From NCBI RefSeq assembly GCF_002993285.1, contig NZ_CP027433.1:3410001-3474000 (forward strand): DNA of 64,000 nucleotides, written 5' to 3'. The position numbers and the translations under genes were made by a program. A model generated the notes under the pieces. It searched no databases. It saw only the letters and a program-made list of their open reading frames with translations, and was not told the DNA's origin. Shown piece after piece: positions 47,701 through 55,900 of the stretch. How positions within the stretch are numbered: the stretch's first letter is position 1; each line of letters starts with the position of its first letter. The DNA is from Gordonia iterans. Lineage in GTDB: Bacteria > Actinomycetota > Actinomycetes > Mycobacteriales > Mycobacteriaceae.

Positions 47701-48243
47701 ATGCAGCAGAAGACCCTGCGCCGCCCCATGCTGGCCGTCGTCGCGTGCGCCGCCGGCGCAGCCCTCGCCCTGACCGGCTGCTCGGACGCCAAGGACACCG
47801 CCGAGAACGCCGCGAGCGCCGTGACGTCGGCGGCCACCGACGCCGCATCGGCGGTCACCTCGAAGACCGATGAGGCCAAGGCCACCGTCCAGGGACTCGA
47901 CGACCAGAAGGCCCAGGAGATTCTGCGCACCGCGGTGAACCCGGACACCTCCGGCGACGAGATCGACAACGTGGTCGACACCAGCAACCCGGCGACCAAG
48001 GCCGCCATCCAGGCCTACGCCAAGGGATCGTCGGCCGCCGGCTACACCCCGGACATCTACTCGGTGAAGCGGGTGGCCGCGGTCGACGACGTCGACGGCA
48101 ACAAGGCCGCCGAGGCGACCGTGGCCGTGAAGTCGCCGCACGTTCCGGATCCGGTGGACATCACCCTCACCTACGTGCAGATCGACGGCACCTGGAAGCT
48201 CAGCGCCGACGCCGTGACCCAGCTGGCCGGCATGGGCCGTTGA
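47701..48243 (+). CDS. secreted lipoprotein, MTB12-like
   Basis: 180 residues. The signal peptide ends in the lipobox LTGC (Cys24), so the mature protein should be lipidated and anchored outside the membrane. An Ala/Thr/Ser-rich helical linker (AENAASAVTSAATDAASAVT) is followed by a compact domain from about residue 60: LRTAVNPDTSGDEIDNVVDT, VKRVAAVDDVDGNKAAEATV, DITLTYVQIDGTWKLSADAV. This pattern is that of the low-molecular-weight antigen MTB12 C-terminal domain of mycolic-acid bacteria; the function is not known. It sits alone between two minus-strand signalling operons and could be a surface component of that system (inference). Confidence 0.8.
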   Translation: MQQKTLRRPMLAVVACAAGAALALTGCSDAKDTAENAASAVTSAATDAASAVTSKTDEAKATVQGLDDQKAQEILRTAVNPDTSGDEIDNVVDTSNPATKAAIQAYAKGSSAAGYTPDIYSVKRVAAVDDVDGNKAAEATVAVKSPHVPDPVDITLTYVQIDGTWKLSADAVTQLAGMGR

Positions 48244-48280
48244 TCCGGTAGCACCGACCCAGTCGACGCGCCGATTCTTC

Positions 48281-48420
48281 CTTTCGACAAGCTCAAGGAG
48301 CGAAAGACCCAGCCCCTTGAGCTTGTCGAAAGCCCAAAGAGCGAAAGACCCAGCCCCTTGAGCCTGTCGAAAGCCCAAAGAGCGAAAGACCCAGCCCCTT
48401 GAGCTTGTCGAAAGGAAATC
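48281..48420. repeat. CTTTCGACAAGCTCAAGG repeats in inverted orientation
   Basis: One forward copy (CCTTTCGACAAGCTCAAGGA) and three inverted copies (CCCCTTGAGCTTGTCGAAAG) with GCGAAAGACCCAG spacers, 58 bp apart. The forward and inverted copies can form a 20-bp stem. They lie between the convergent lipoprotein gene and membrane protein copy B, where they could act as a two-way terminator. The remaining bases of the gap hold nothing recognisable. Confidence 0.9.
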
Positions 48421-48485
48421 GGCGCGTCGCCGTCTTTTCGGCCGCAGGGTCGCTCGGCCTTCCCTCCCGGCGGTACCGGCGACGG

Positions 48486-49547
48486 TCAGGTCCAGCGCAG
48501 ACCGGCCGGGGTCCGGACACAGGCGCGACGGTGGGCGGCGTCGCCGTCGATCACGTTGATCAGCGCCGCCTGATGGCGGCCCGGCGGCAGGATCCGGGCG
48601 GTGACGCCGCCGGACTCCGCCGCGGTGAGCGTTCGGATCAGCTCGCCGCGCAGTGTTTCGGCATCGGTGGCCGAGAGGCTGTCCAGATCGAGGCCGCCGT
48701 CGTCGAACAACTGGACTGAGATCCCGCGGGACCGGGCCTCCGTCGCGGCGCGGCGCACGCCTTCGCTGTTCCAGACCCGGCCGCGGCGCTCGTCGCGCAG
48801 CGCCTGCTCGAGGAGCCGCGCGGCCAGCGCCTCACTTTCGGTGAACGCCTCGCCGTCGGCGACGCGCTGCAAGATGGGGCTCACCTCGCGGGCGAGGGCG
48901 TCGAGCCGCTCGCAGCGCTCGTCTGCGGTGGCCTGGCGCGCGGCTTCGAAGCGCACTGCGGCGAGTTCACGCTCGCGGAGCAGACCCATCAGGCTCATCA
49001 TGGGCCGCACCATCGCCGCGATGATCACCGCGGGCAGCACCGTGCCGACCACCCGGCTCGACATCGGCAGGGCCGTGGCCGGCGCGTGGTCGTGGTGAAC
49101 GGCCCAGAACGCAGCGATCGCGAGGGTGCCGACCGCCATGAGTCCGGCGACGGCGAATCGTCCGCGGATTGCGATCACCCCGGCGACCGCGGCGGTCAGC
49201 GACGGCGGCACCGTCGCCTGCACCCAGAACTGGGAGTCCGGCGGCATGTACCACCACGCGACGGCGAGTCCCCCGAGCGACGCGATGGCGATCACCGCGG
49301 CGGCCCAGGTGGGGAGCGGGTCGGCCGGAATCGCGATCGCGGTCAGCAGGCACAGGATCTGCAACACGAAAGCGAAGGTCTGCGCGGCCCAGACGCTGCC
49401 CTCGGCGGAACCCGAGGTGCCGACCATCGCGATCACGTATCCGGCCGCCAGAACGCCGATGGCGAACAGGACCAGCCGGGAGCGGAGGCCGACGAGCGTC
49501 GGGAGGTCGGGCAGCTCGCGCGGCAGTCGGGACGCGGGAGTGCTCAC
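48486..49547 (-). CDS. membrane protein paired with histidine kinase-like protein (copy B)
   Basis: About 353 residues, paralogous to the protein at 44353-45405. Hydrophobic helices (LVLFAIGVLAAGYVIAMVG, AFVLQILCLLTAIAIPADPL, VVGTVLPAVIIAAMVRPMMS) precede a charged helix (REVSPILQRVADGEAFTESE) and a C-terminal domain with LLEQALRDERRGRVWNSEGV, ARSRGISVQLFDDGGLDLDS and GGVTARILPPGRHQAALINV. GTG 49547 forms the same GTGA overlap with the upstream kinase as in copy A; ATG 49559 is the alternative. No catalytic motif recognised. Confidence 0.65.
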   Translation of the reverse strand: MSTPASRLPRELPDLPTLVGLRSRLVLFAIGVLAAGYVIAMVGTSGSAEGSVWAAQTFAFVLQILCLLTAIAIPADPLPTWAAAVIAIASLGGLAVAWWYMPPDSQFWVQATVPPSLTAAVAGVIAIRGRFAVAGLMAVGTLAIAAFWAVHHDHAPATALPMSSRVVGTVLPAVIIAAMVRPMMSLMGLLRERELAAVRFEAARQATADERCERLDALAREVSPILQRVADGEAFTESEALAARLLEQALRDERRGRVWNSEGVRRAATEARSRGISVQLFDDGGLDLDSLSATDAETLRGELIRTLTAAESGGVTARILPPGRHQAALINVIDGDAAHRRACVRTPAGLRWT

Positions 49548-50710
49548 GGCCGTCGCCATTCCAGGGACACCATCGTCCCCTCTCCCGGTGCACTCTCGAC
49601 GACGGCGGAACCCTCGGCGACCGACATCATGCGCCCGCGGATGCCGACCTCTATGCCGAGGCTGAGCGGGGGGATCCGTTCCGGCACAAAGCCACGACCG
49701 TCGTCGACGATGCGCAGCCGGACGGCGTCGTCGCCGAACATGCCGAGCACCGCCTGCGATGCCTCGTCGCCGGCGTGACGGAGGCTGTTGATCAGCGCTT
49801 CGCCGGCCGCGTCGACGAGGGCGTCGATCGCGTCGACCGGATAAACGACGCCGGGGACCGCGGCGGAGTCGTCGATGTGCAGGATCACTTCGATGTGGTC
49901 GCCGTGGGCCACCAGCGATTCCCGGACCCGCAGATACGCGGCCTTCGCGTCCATGACGTCCGGCCGGTCGGCGGTGTCGGCGCCGTGCAGCGCGCGCAGT
50001 GCCCGGTGCGCTTGCTCGCGCTGCACGCGCGCCGGAGGCCCGGCCCGGACGGTCCGCAGGACGGTGATCACCTCGTCACGCACGACGTCGTCGAGCCGCT
50101 CCCGCTCTTCGGCGCGAGCGGTGGCCGCCGCCCCGGCCGCCGCGGCAGCGAGGACGCGCTCGCGGTCGGCGTCGACCTTGCGCGCGATGCGCATCGCGGC
50201 GACGGCGACGGCCAGGAACACACCGACCAGTGCGCCATTGACCGCGCCCCGATACACTTCGGCGGCCAGCAATCGGCCGTCGTGCGCATAGCTCTGGACC
50301 ACCGTCAGCAGGCACAGCAGCACGACCGTGTAGACCATCGACGCGCGCAGGCCCTGCGAGACCGCAAGCCCGATGGCGACGGTGGTCGCGGTGACTCCCA
50401 CCCACACCGCGTTGATGGCGTCCGGCGCGGAGTGCACGCCGGTGCGCGCGGGGAACCAGAGGACGAGCAGGATCAGTTCCACCGCGCACGCGGTGACGAC
50501 GGCGGGGCCGAGCAGAGCGCGATGGCGCTCGGTGCCGGCGACGGCCAGGAAGGCGCCCGCCGAGACCAGCGCGACGATACCGAGCGCGATCCACCACGAC
50601 GCGGTCAACTCCGCGTTGCCGATCATCGGCGGGAGCGCCAGCAGTGGTGTCCCGACCAAGGTGAGGCCGATGCACAACGCAGCCGCCCGCTGAATCCGCC
50701 ACGCATTCAT
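49544..50710 (-). CDS. histidine kinase-like protein lacking the phospho-acceptor His (copy B)
   Basis: 388 residues. About six N-terminal hydrophobic helices are followed by the dimerisation helix EERERLDDVVRDEVITVLRT, aligned with AERARFGALIHDNVLATLLA of copy A. Arg211 occupies the position of the phospho-acceptor His248. The ATPase domain is intact: N box EALINSLRHAGDEASQ, G1 RIVDDGRGFVPERI, G2 SAPGEGTMVSLEWRRP. Such proteins can bind ATP but should not autophosphorylate normally, suggesting an allosteric pseudokinase or a partner of copy A. No response regulator gene is adjacent. Confidence 0.8.
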   Translation of the reverse strand: MNAWRIQRAAALCIGLTLVGTPLLALPPMIGNAELTASWWIALGIVALVSAGAFLAVAGTERHRALLGPAVVTACAVELILLVLWFPARTGVHSAPDAINAVWVGVTATTVAIGLAVSQGLRASMVYTVVLLCLLTVVQSYAHDGRLLAAEVYRGAVNGALVGVFLAVAVAAMRIARKVDADRERVLAAAAAGAAATARAEERERLDDVVRDEVITVLRTVRAGPPARVQREQAHRALRALHGADTADRPDVMDAKAAYLRVRESLVAHGDHIEVILHIDDSAAVPGVVYPVDAIDALVDAAGEALINSLRHAGDEASQAVLGMFGDDAVRLRIVDDGRGFVPERIPPLSLGIEVGIRGRMMSVAEGSAVVESAPGEGTMVSLEWRRP

Positions 50711-50887
50711 CAGCTCACGCCCGAAGTGCCGCAGCGGGCGTCGGCGGCGTGGTCATCGTCGGAGAGTCTACCGGTCGAGGTGCGGAACGCGAGTGCCCGT
50801 GTCACCGAGAGTCGCGCGCCGTCACGCGGGTGGACATCGTCTGACGTCAAGCGGGAGCGTCGAGTGTCGAGCAGACCTGCGGGGACC

Positions 50888-51193
50888 TCAGATCGCGGCG
50901 ATGAGGGACTCACGGGAGTCGGAGAGACCACGACTCAGCCACGTGATCGCATCGGCGACCCACTGGGCCTGATCCAGCGGCGCGAGCGCCCGCAGCGCAT
51001 CCGGGAAGAAGCTGACGAGGGCGGCGGTGAGCGCCGCGTTCTCAGAGAGGGCGTGCGCGGAGACCACGGCGTCGTACTCGACGATGCGCCGGTGGAGGTC
51101 GCCGTAGGAGACGATCTGTCCGCGAAAACGCACCGCAGGCATCCACGGCATCGTCGCCGCGCGCTGCTCGATCTGCATGAGGAGATCACTCAT
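50888..51193 (-). CDS. small protein resembling the start of an NRPS adenylation domain
   Basis: 101 residues from ATG 51193 (AGGTGA at good spacing; GTG 51202 is an alternative). The first ~45 residues, MSDLLMQIEQRAATMPWMPA then VRFRGQIVSYGDLHRRIVEY, follow the opening of adenylation domains (compare EFGARVALLAREL after VALVCEGREVPYG in the nearby NRPS). The rest is helical (ALTAALVSFFPDALRALAPL, WVADAITWLSRGLSDSRESL) and not adenylation-like. It cannot be an enzyme by itself. It could be a decayed NRPS fragment or a small docking/regulatory protein. It lies between mbtH and kinase copy B on the same strand. Confidence 0.55.
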   Translation of the reverse strand: MSDLLMQIEQRAATMPWMPAVRFRGQIVSYGDLHRRIVEYDAVVSAHALSENAALTAALVSFFPDALRALAPLDQAQWVADAITWLSRGLSDSRESLIAAI

Positions 51194-51236
51194 GGCGTTC
51201 ACCTGTCAGTCGTAGGACCGGACCCTACCCTGGTGT

Positions 51237-51251
51237 CCCCCAATTGAGGGG
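51237..51251. promoter_or_regulatory. near-palindrome CCCCCAATTGAGGGG, candidate operator
   Basis: Located 44-58 bp upstream of the small adenylation-like gene. On the minus strand it contains CAATTGGGGGACA, identical over 13 bp to the site upstream of the orphan HTH gene (44169-44181). It is suitably placed for a regulator overlapping or just upstream of a -35 region. Confidence 0.4.
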
Positions 51252-51438
51252 CTTACTGGCCAGTCAAGCAGACGGTTTCCGCAGGTGAAATAGCCAGAGC
51301 CCCCAAGTGGTCAACATCACAATCGCATAGTGTCCGTCTCCACTTCAGTGTGACATGGACCAATCCTGTGATCAGTGAGACGCACGTGACTGGAGTGAAT
51401 TCGTGACGGCCCCGTAATGGCCGGCGCCACGTCCGCAG

Positions 51439-51675
51439 TCACTCCTTGGCGGCACGCTCCGCGGCATCGCGCTCCATCGCCTCGATGAGGCTCTTCGGGC
51501 GCAGGTCGGTCCAGTTCTCCTCCACGTACTTCAGGCACGCGTCACGGCTCTCCTCGCCGAACACCTTGGTCCAGCCGGCCGGGATGTCGGCGAAGGTCGG
51601 CCATAGCGAGTGCTGGTTCTCGTCGTTCACCAGCACGTAGAAGCGGCCGTTCTCGTCGTCGAAGGGGTTCGTCAT
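51439..51675 (-). CDS. mbtH: MbtH-family NRPS chaperone
   Basis: 78-residue protein: [40 protein letters not shown] and [20 protein letters not shown]. The three conserved tryptophans and the NxExQxSLWP motif are present. MbtH proteins bind adenylation domains and are needed for their solubility and activity, so this one should serve the adjacent NRPS. GAGGAG precedes the ATG; I use 51675 rather than an upstream in-frame codon that would add unrelated residues. Confidence 0.95.
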   Translation of the reverse strand: MTNPFDDENGRFYVLVNDENQHSLWPTFADIPAGWTKVFGEESRDACLKYVEENWTDLRPKSLIEAMERDAAERAAKE

Positions 51676-51777
51676 AAGGAATCTCCTCAGTAGTAGGTCT
51701 ATGGATCTCCGCGTCGGCAAGACCCACGGAGACACAGTCGGATGCTACCGGACACCTGGGGGTTCTCCGGTGTCCGA

Positions 51778-52776
51778 TCAGCGGATCGCAGCCCAAATCT
51801 GCGGCCAGGATGCCTTCAGCTCACGCTCCCAGTAACCCCACGAATGGGTACCGGCCGGCCGAATCACGATGGTCGCCGGAATGTTAAGCTGCTTCAGCCG
51901 CTGCTGCATGTTCAGGGTGCAGTACGTCATCGCGGCCTCGATCCCACCACCCAGCGCGATCTGATCGATCATCTTCGGGTCAAGATCGCCGAGCGAGTGG
52001 ATCTGCTCGTCAGGTCCGGGCAGACCCGACATCGACGAGATGTAGAGGGACGTTCCGCGCAGCTTGTTCGCGTTGATCAGCGGATCGTGCTTCCGCCAGT
52101 CCGGACCGTCGAGCGGACCCCACATTTTGGTCATGTCCGCACCGATCCGCCCGACAATGACCTGGCGAATAAACTCCTGACCGATCGGGTCACTAGTCTG
52201 TGCGCAACCGCTGTAGGAGGCGACCGCCTTATAGTGCCCCGGCTCCTTGATCGCCAAGTTCAGCACCGATGTGCCTGCCATCGAGATTCCGGCGATCGCA
52301 TTCTTGCCATTCGTGTTGTATCGCGCGGCAAGCAGCGGCGGCAGTTCCTTCAGCAGGAAGGTCTCCCACTTGCTCTTGCCGATAATCGGGTCAACCTTCT
52401 GCCAGTCGGTGTAGTACGAACCACCGCCGGCCAGCGGAGTCACCACATAGACATGCTTGTTCTCGAAGAACTCCTGGTAGTCGGTCTTGTCTGCCCAGTT
52501 GCCCTCGCCTTCACCACCGGCGACACCATTGAGCATGTACAGCACCGGGGCCGGACGGGTCTGGTCCTTCGGAACGAATACGTCGAGCGGGATCTGACGG
52601 TCCATCGACTCCGAATAGACGGTGAGTCGCTGGTGCTGCGGCCCCAGGCTCTCGCTGTTCGAGATTCGCGACGGAGTTGCCGAAGCAGTTCCGACTCCAA
52701 GCAGACCGGAGCCGACCAGTACCGCGACAGCGATCACGGCGAAGTGGGCGACAAACGCCCGTGCGTGGATCTTCAT
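51778..52776 (-). CDS. secreted antigen-85-like esterase/mycolyltransferase
   Basis: 332 residues from ATG 52776 (GGGAG RBS). A signal peptide (MKIHARAFVAHFAVIAVAVL, cleavage after ATASA-like TASA) is followed by an alpha/beta-hydrolase of the esterase-D/antigen 85 family: PAPVLYMLNGVAGGEGEGNW, nucleophile elbow AIAGISMAGTSVLNLAIKEP, and catalytic His in PAGTHSWGYWERELKASWPQ. Family members move mycolic acids onto trehalose or arabinogalactan, or act as esterases. Being 180 bp downstream of a large NRPS and 100 bp upstream of mbtH, it may modify or export-process the NRPS product (for example acylate it); this is inference, and a general cell-wall role is also possible. Confidence 0.85.
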   Translation of the reverse strand: MKIHARAFVAHFAVIAVAVLVGSGLLGVGTASATPSRISNSESLGPQHQRLTVYSESMDRQIPLDVFVPKDQTRPAPVLYMLNGVAGGEGEGNWADKTDYQEFFENKHVYVVTPLAGGGSYYTDWQKVDPIIGKSKWETFLLKELPPLLAARYNTNGKNAIAGISMAGTSVLNLAIKEPGHYKAVASYSGCAQTSDPIGQEFIRQVIVGRIGADMTKMWGPLDGPDWRKHDPLINANKLRGTSLYISSMSGLPGPDEQIHSLGDLDPKMIDQIALGGGIEAAMTYCTLNMQQRLKQLNIPATIVIRPAGTHSWGYWERELKASWPQIWAAIR

Positions 52777-52956
52777 TGACTCCCTTTCACAGCAGACATG
52801 CGGAATGATACCCGCGACTGTGGACACTTCTGACATCGATGACATAGTCGGCCACTCCGATCACCGAGCCACGTTCATTGTCCCTTCGCAGCGCCGCAAC
52901 CATCAGAACCTGGGCGTACGGATGTCCGCCGGCCAGTCCTAACACGTCAGCGGAGT

Positions 52957-55900
52957 TCACAGAATTGGTCTGTTCAGACGACGCTCGATGAGCGGTCCAA
53001 GCACGGCGAATCCGTGGGCGCTACCCATCGATCCGTGTTCGATGTCGATATCGATATTGACGAACTCGCCGAGCACCCGGTCGCGCCAGTAGTCCGTGAC
53101 CCGCTCGGGCCGATCACGACGAGTCGCAGTGAAGAACAACACCGGCACGTCCACGCTGCCCGGTTCGTGACCGATCAGCAGGTCCGCACCCGCATCGAAA
53201 GCGCCGATCATGCGCCCGGACAGGTCGCCGAGGTCCAGGCCGGTCGCCCGGAGATTCCGCGCCAATGTGTCGCCTGCAGAGCCCGGCGACTGGTCGTCGG
53301 CGAGCATCGCCTCCCAGCCTGCCCGTAGCTCGGCGACTCTCGCAGCGTGCTCTTCCGGCGTGATCTGTTCCTCGTATACCGCACCGGCCGCGGGATCCAG
53401 AAGGCCCAGGAGCGCAACCTCGTGCCCCATCGCCTTCAGTTTCCGCGCCGCCTCAAAAGCAATCACGCCACCGAGAGACCAGCCGAGCAGGTGATACGGA
53501 CCGTGCGGCGCGACGTCGAGGATCTCGGTGACGTACCGGTCTGCGAACTCCTCGATCGAGGAGAAGCGTTCTTCTCCCGCAATCACGGCTGGATCCTGCA
53601 AACCGTAAACCGGCCTGTCCGCAACGTAGGGCAGCAGGTCACCGTACATCCACGAGACACCGTCGGCTGGCGGGAAACAGAACAGCGGAGGTCGCGACCC
53701 CGCGGTCCGCAGTCCGATCAGGACACCCGACGAACGGGCCCCGCCCGAAATCACCGAGGCGAGCTTGCGGACCGTCGGGTGCGAGAACAGCCACGGCAGC
53801 TCGACCTCGCAGCCCGCCTTCCGGAGGTGAGCGGTCAACTGCACCGCCGACAGCGAACTCCCCCCGAGATCGAAGAAGGACTCGACCACCGAAACCTCGT
53901 CAAGGCCGAGCACGTCGGCGAAAGCGGAAGCGACGAGTTCCTCCACCGGCCCCTCTGGTGCGACGTATTTCGCAGCCAGCTGCCCGAAGTCCGCAGGAGG
54001 AAGAGCCCGCCGGTCGATCTTGCCGGAAGTACTCAGTGGAACATCGTCGAGCATTACCCAGACAGTCGGCACCATGTAGCCGGGCAGCGCCTGCGACGCC
54101 GCCGCCTTCACAGTGTCCAGATCCACCGTGGCAGGTGCCAGATAAGCGACGAGATGGTCACTTCCGCTCGATGCCGTCGCGACCGTCGCCGCCGCATGGA
54201 CGACCCCGGGGGCGCCGGCGAGCACCGACTCGATCTCCCCCAGCTCGATCCGCTGCCCACGAAGCTTCACCTGGAAATCGTTACGGCCCAAGTACTCGAG
54301 CTCGCCCGCCGCATTCCAGCGCACCCGGTCTCCGGTGCGATAGAGCCGCTCCCCCTTGACACCGAAGGGACTGGCGACGAAGCGCTCTGCGGTCAGGTCG
54401 GGTCGGGAGGCATAGCCCCGCGCCAGCTGAACACCGCTCAAATAGAGTTCACCGGCGACACCCACCGGCACCATCGTCAGGCGTCCGTCCAGCACCAGGG
54501 TTCCCGTATTGGTGACCGGCCGACCGATCGGCACAATGGCCTCTCCGGCCCCAACCCGGTGCGCAGTCACATCGACAGCAGCCTCGGTCGGTCCGTAGAG
54601 GTTCTCCAGCTGGACCTCCGGGAGCCTCACGAGCAACGCCTGAGCATCGCCGGGCGCGAGTGCTTCACCGGAGGTCACCACCAGGCGCAGCGTGTCGAGT
54701 GTCCGCACCTCGGCGCCGAGGACGTCGAGGAATACCGAGAGCATCGACGGGACGAAGTGCACGATGGAGATCCGCTGCTCCGAGATGATCTGCGCCAGGT
54801 AGTCGGGCTCGGTGTGGCGGCCGGGTTCGGCGATGACCAAAGTACCGCCGGTCACCATCGGCAGGAACAGTTCCCACACCGACACGTCGAACGTGTACGG
54901 CGTCTTCTGGAGCACCCGATCGGAGTCGCCGAATGCGTAGTCATCAGCCATCCATGCCAGCCGGTTGACGATCGCTGAATGCGTCACTGTCACGCCCTTC
55001 GGACGCCCAGTCGATCCAGAAGTGAACAGCGTGTAGGCCGCACTGTCACCGCGCACCGTCGCCGTTCGCTCCTCATCGGACACCGGCGGTGCCGCCAAGT
55101 CCACCACTGCGGTGGCATCGACCTCTATCACCCGGATATCGCCGACCATCTCTGCGATCGATTCAGGTCGCGACGCACCGGCGGCCACGAGCACCGCCGT
55201 CGCACCCGACGTGTCGAGCATCGACGCGACGCGGTCCACTGGGGCAGCGGTGTCTATCGGCACATAGTGGCCTCCCGCAGCGATCACCGCATGGACTGCC
55301 ACAAGCATCTCCACGGACCGGTCGATCGCCACGACCACCGCAATATCGGGTCCGATGCCGCCTTCGATGAGTTGACGGGCCAAAGTCGCGACTCGCGCCC
55401 CGAACTCCCGGTAGCTGAGCTCACGGTCAGCAAACACCACCGCCGTAGCTTCTGGGGTCCGCGCGACCTGTGCGGCCACCGCCGAAGCCAGGGTGCTGGG
55501 ACTACGCAGGACCTCGGGGCCCACCGACAGATCGAACGCCCGGAACTCCTCGTCGATCGCCAGGAGCGGAACGTCGCCGACTGCACCGACCGGATTCTCG
55601 GTCAGCCCCGAGATAAGCATGACGAAGCGTTCCGCGAAAGTCGCTACCGTCGGCTCGAGGAACAGATCCGTCGCATAGGTGAACGACGCCGTCCATGCCT
55701 GCCCCTCGGGCGAGGTGAGCACGGCCAGTGCCAGATCGAGCTGTGCGGGAGCATCGGCCCCATCCACGCCGGTGATCGACAGGCCCGCGACATCCACCTC
55801 CGCCTGCTGGGCCGAGGCACCGGGATCGAACGACAACATCACCTGGGCGAGTGGCGCAAAGGCTTCGCTGCGCACCGGGTCGAGGGCGTCGACGACGGTC

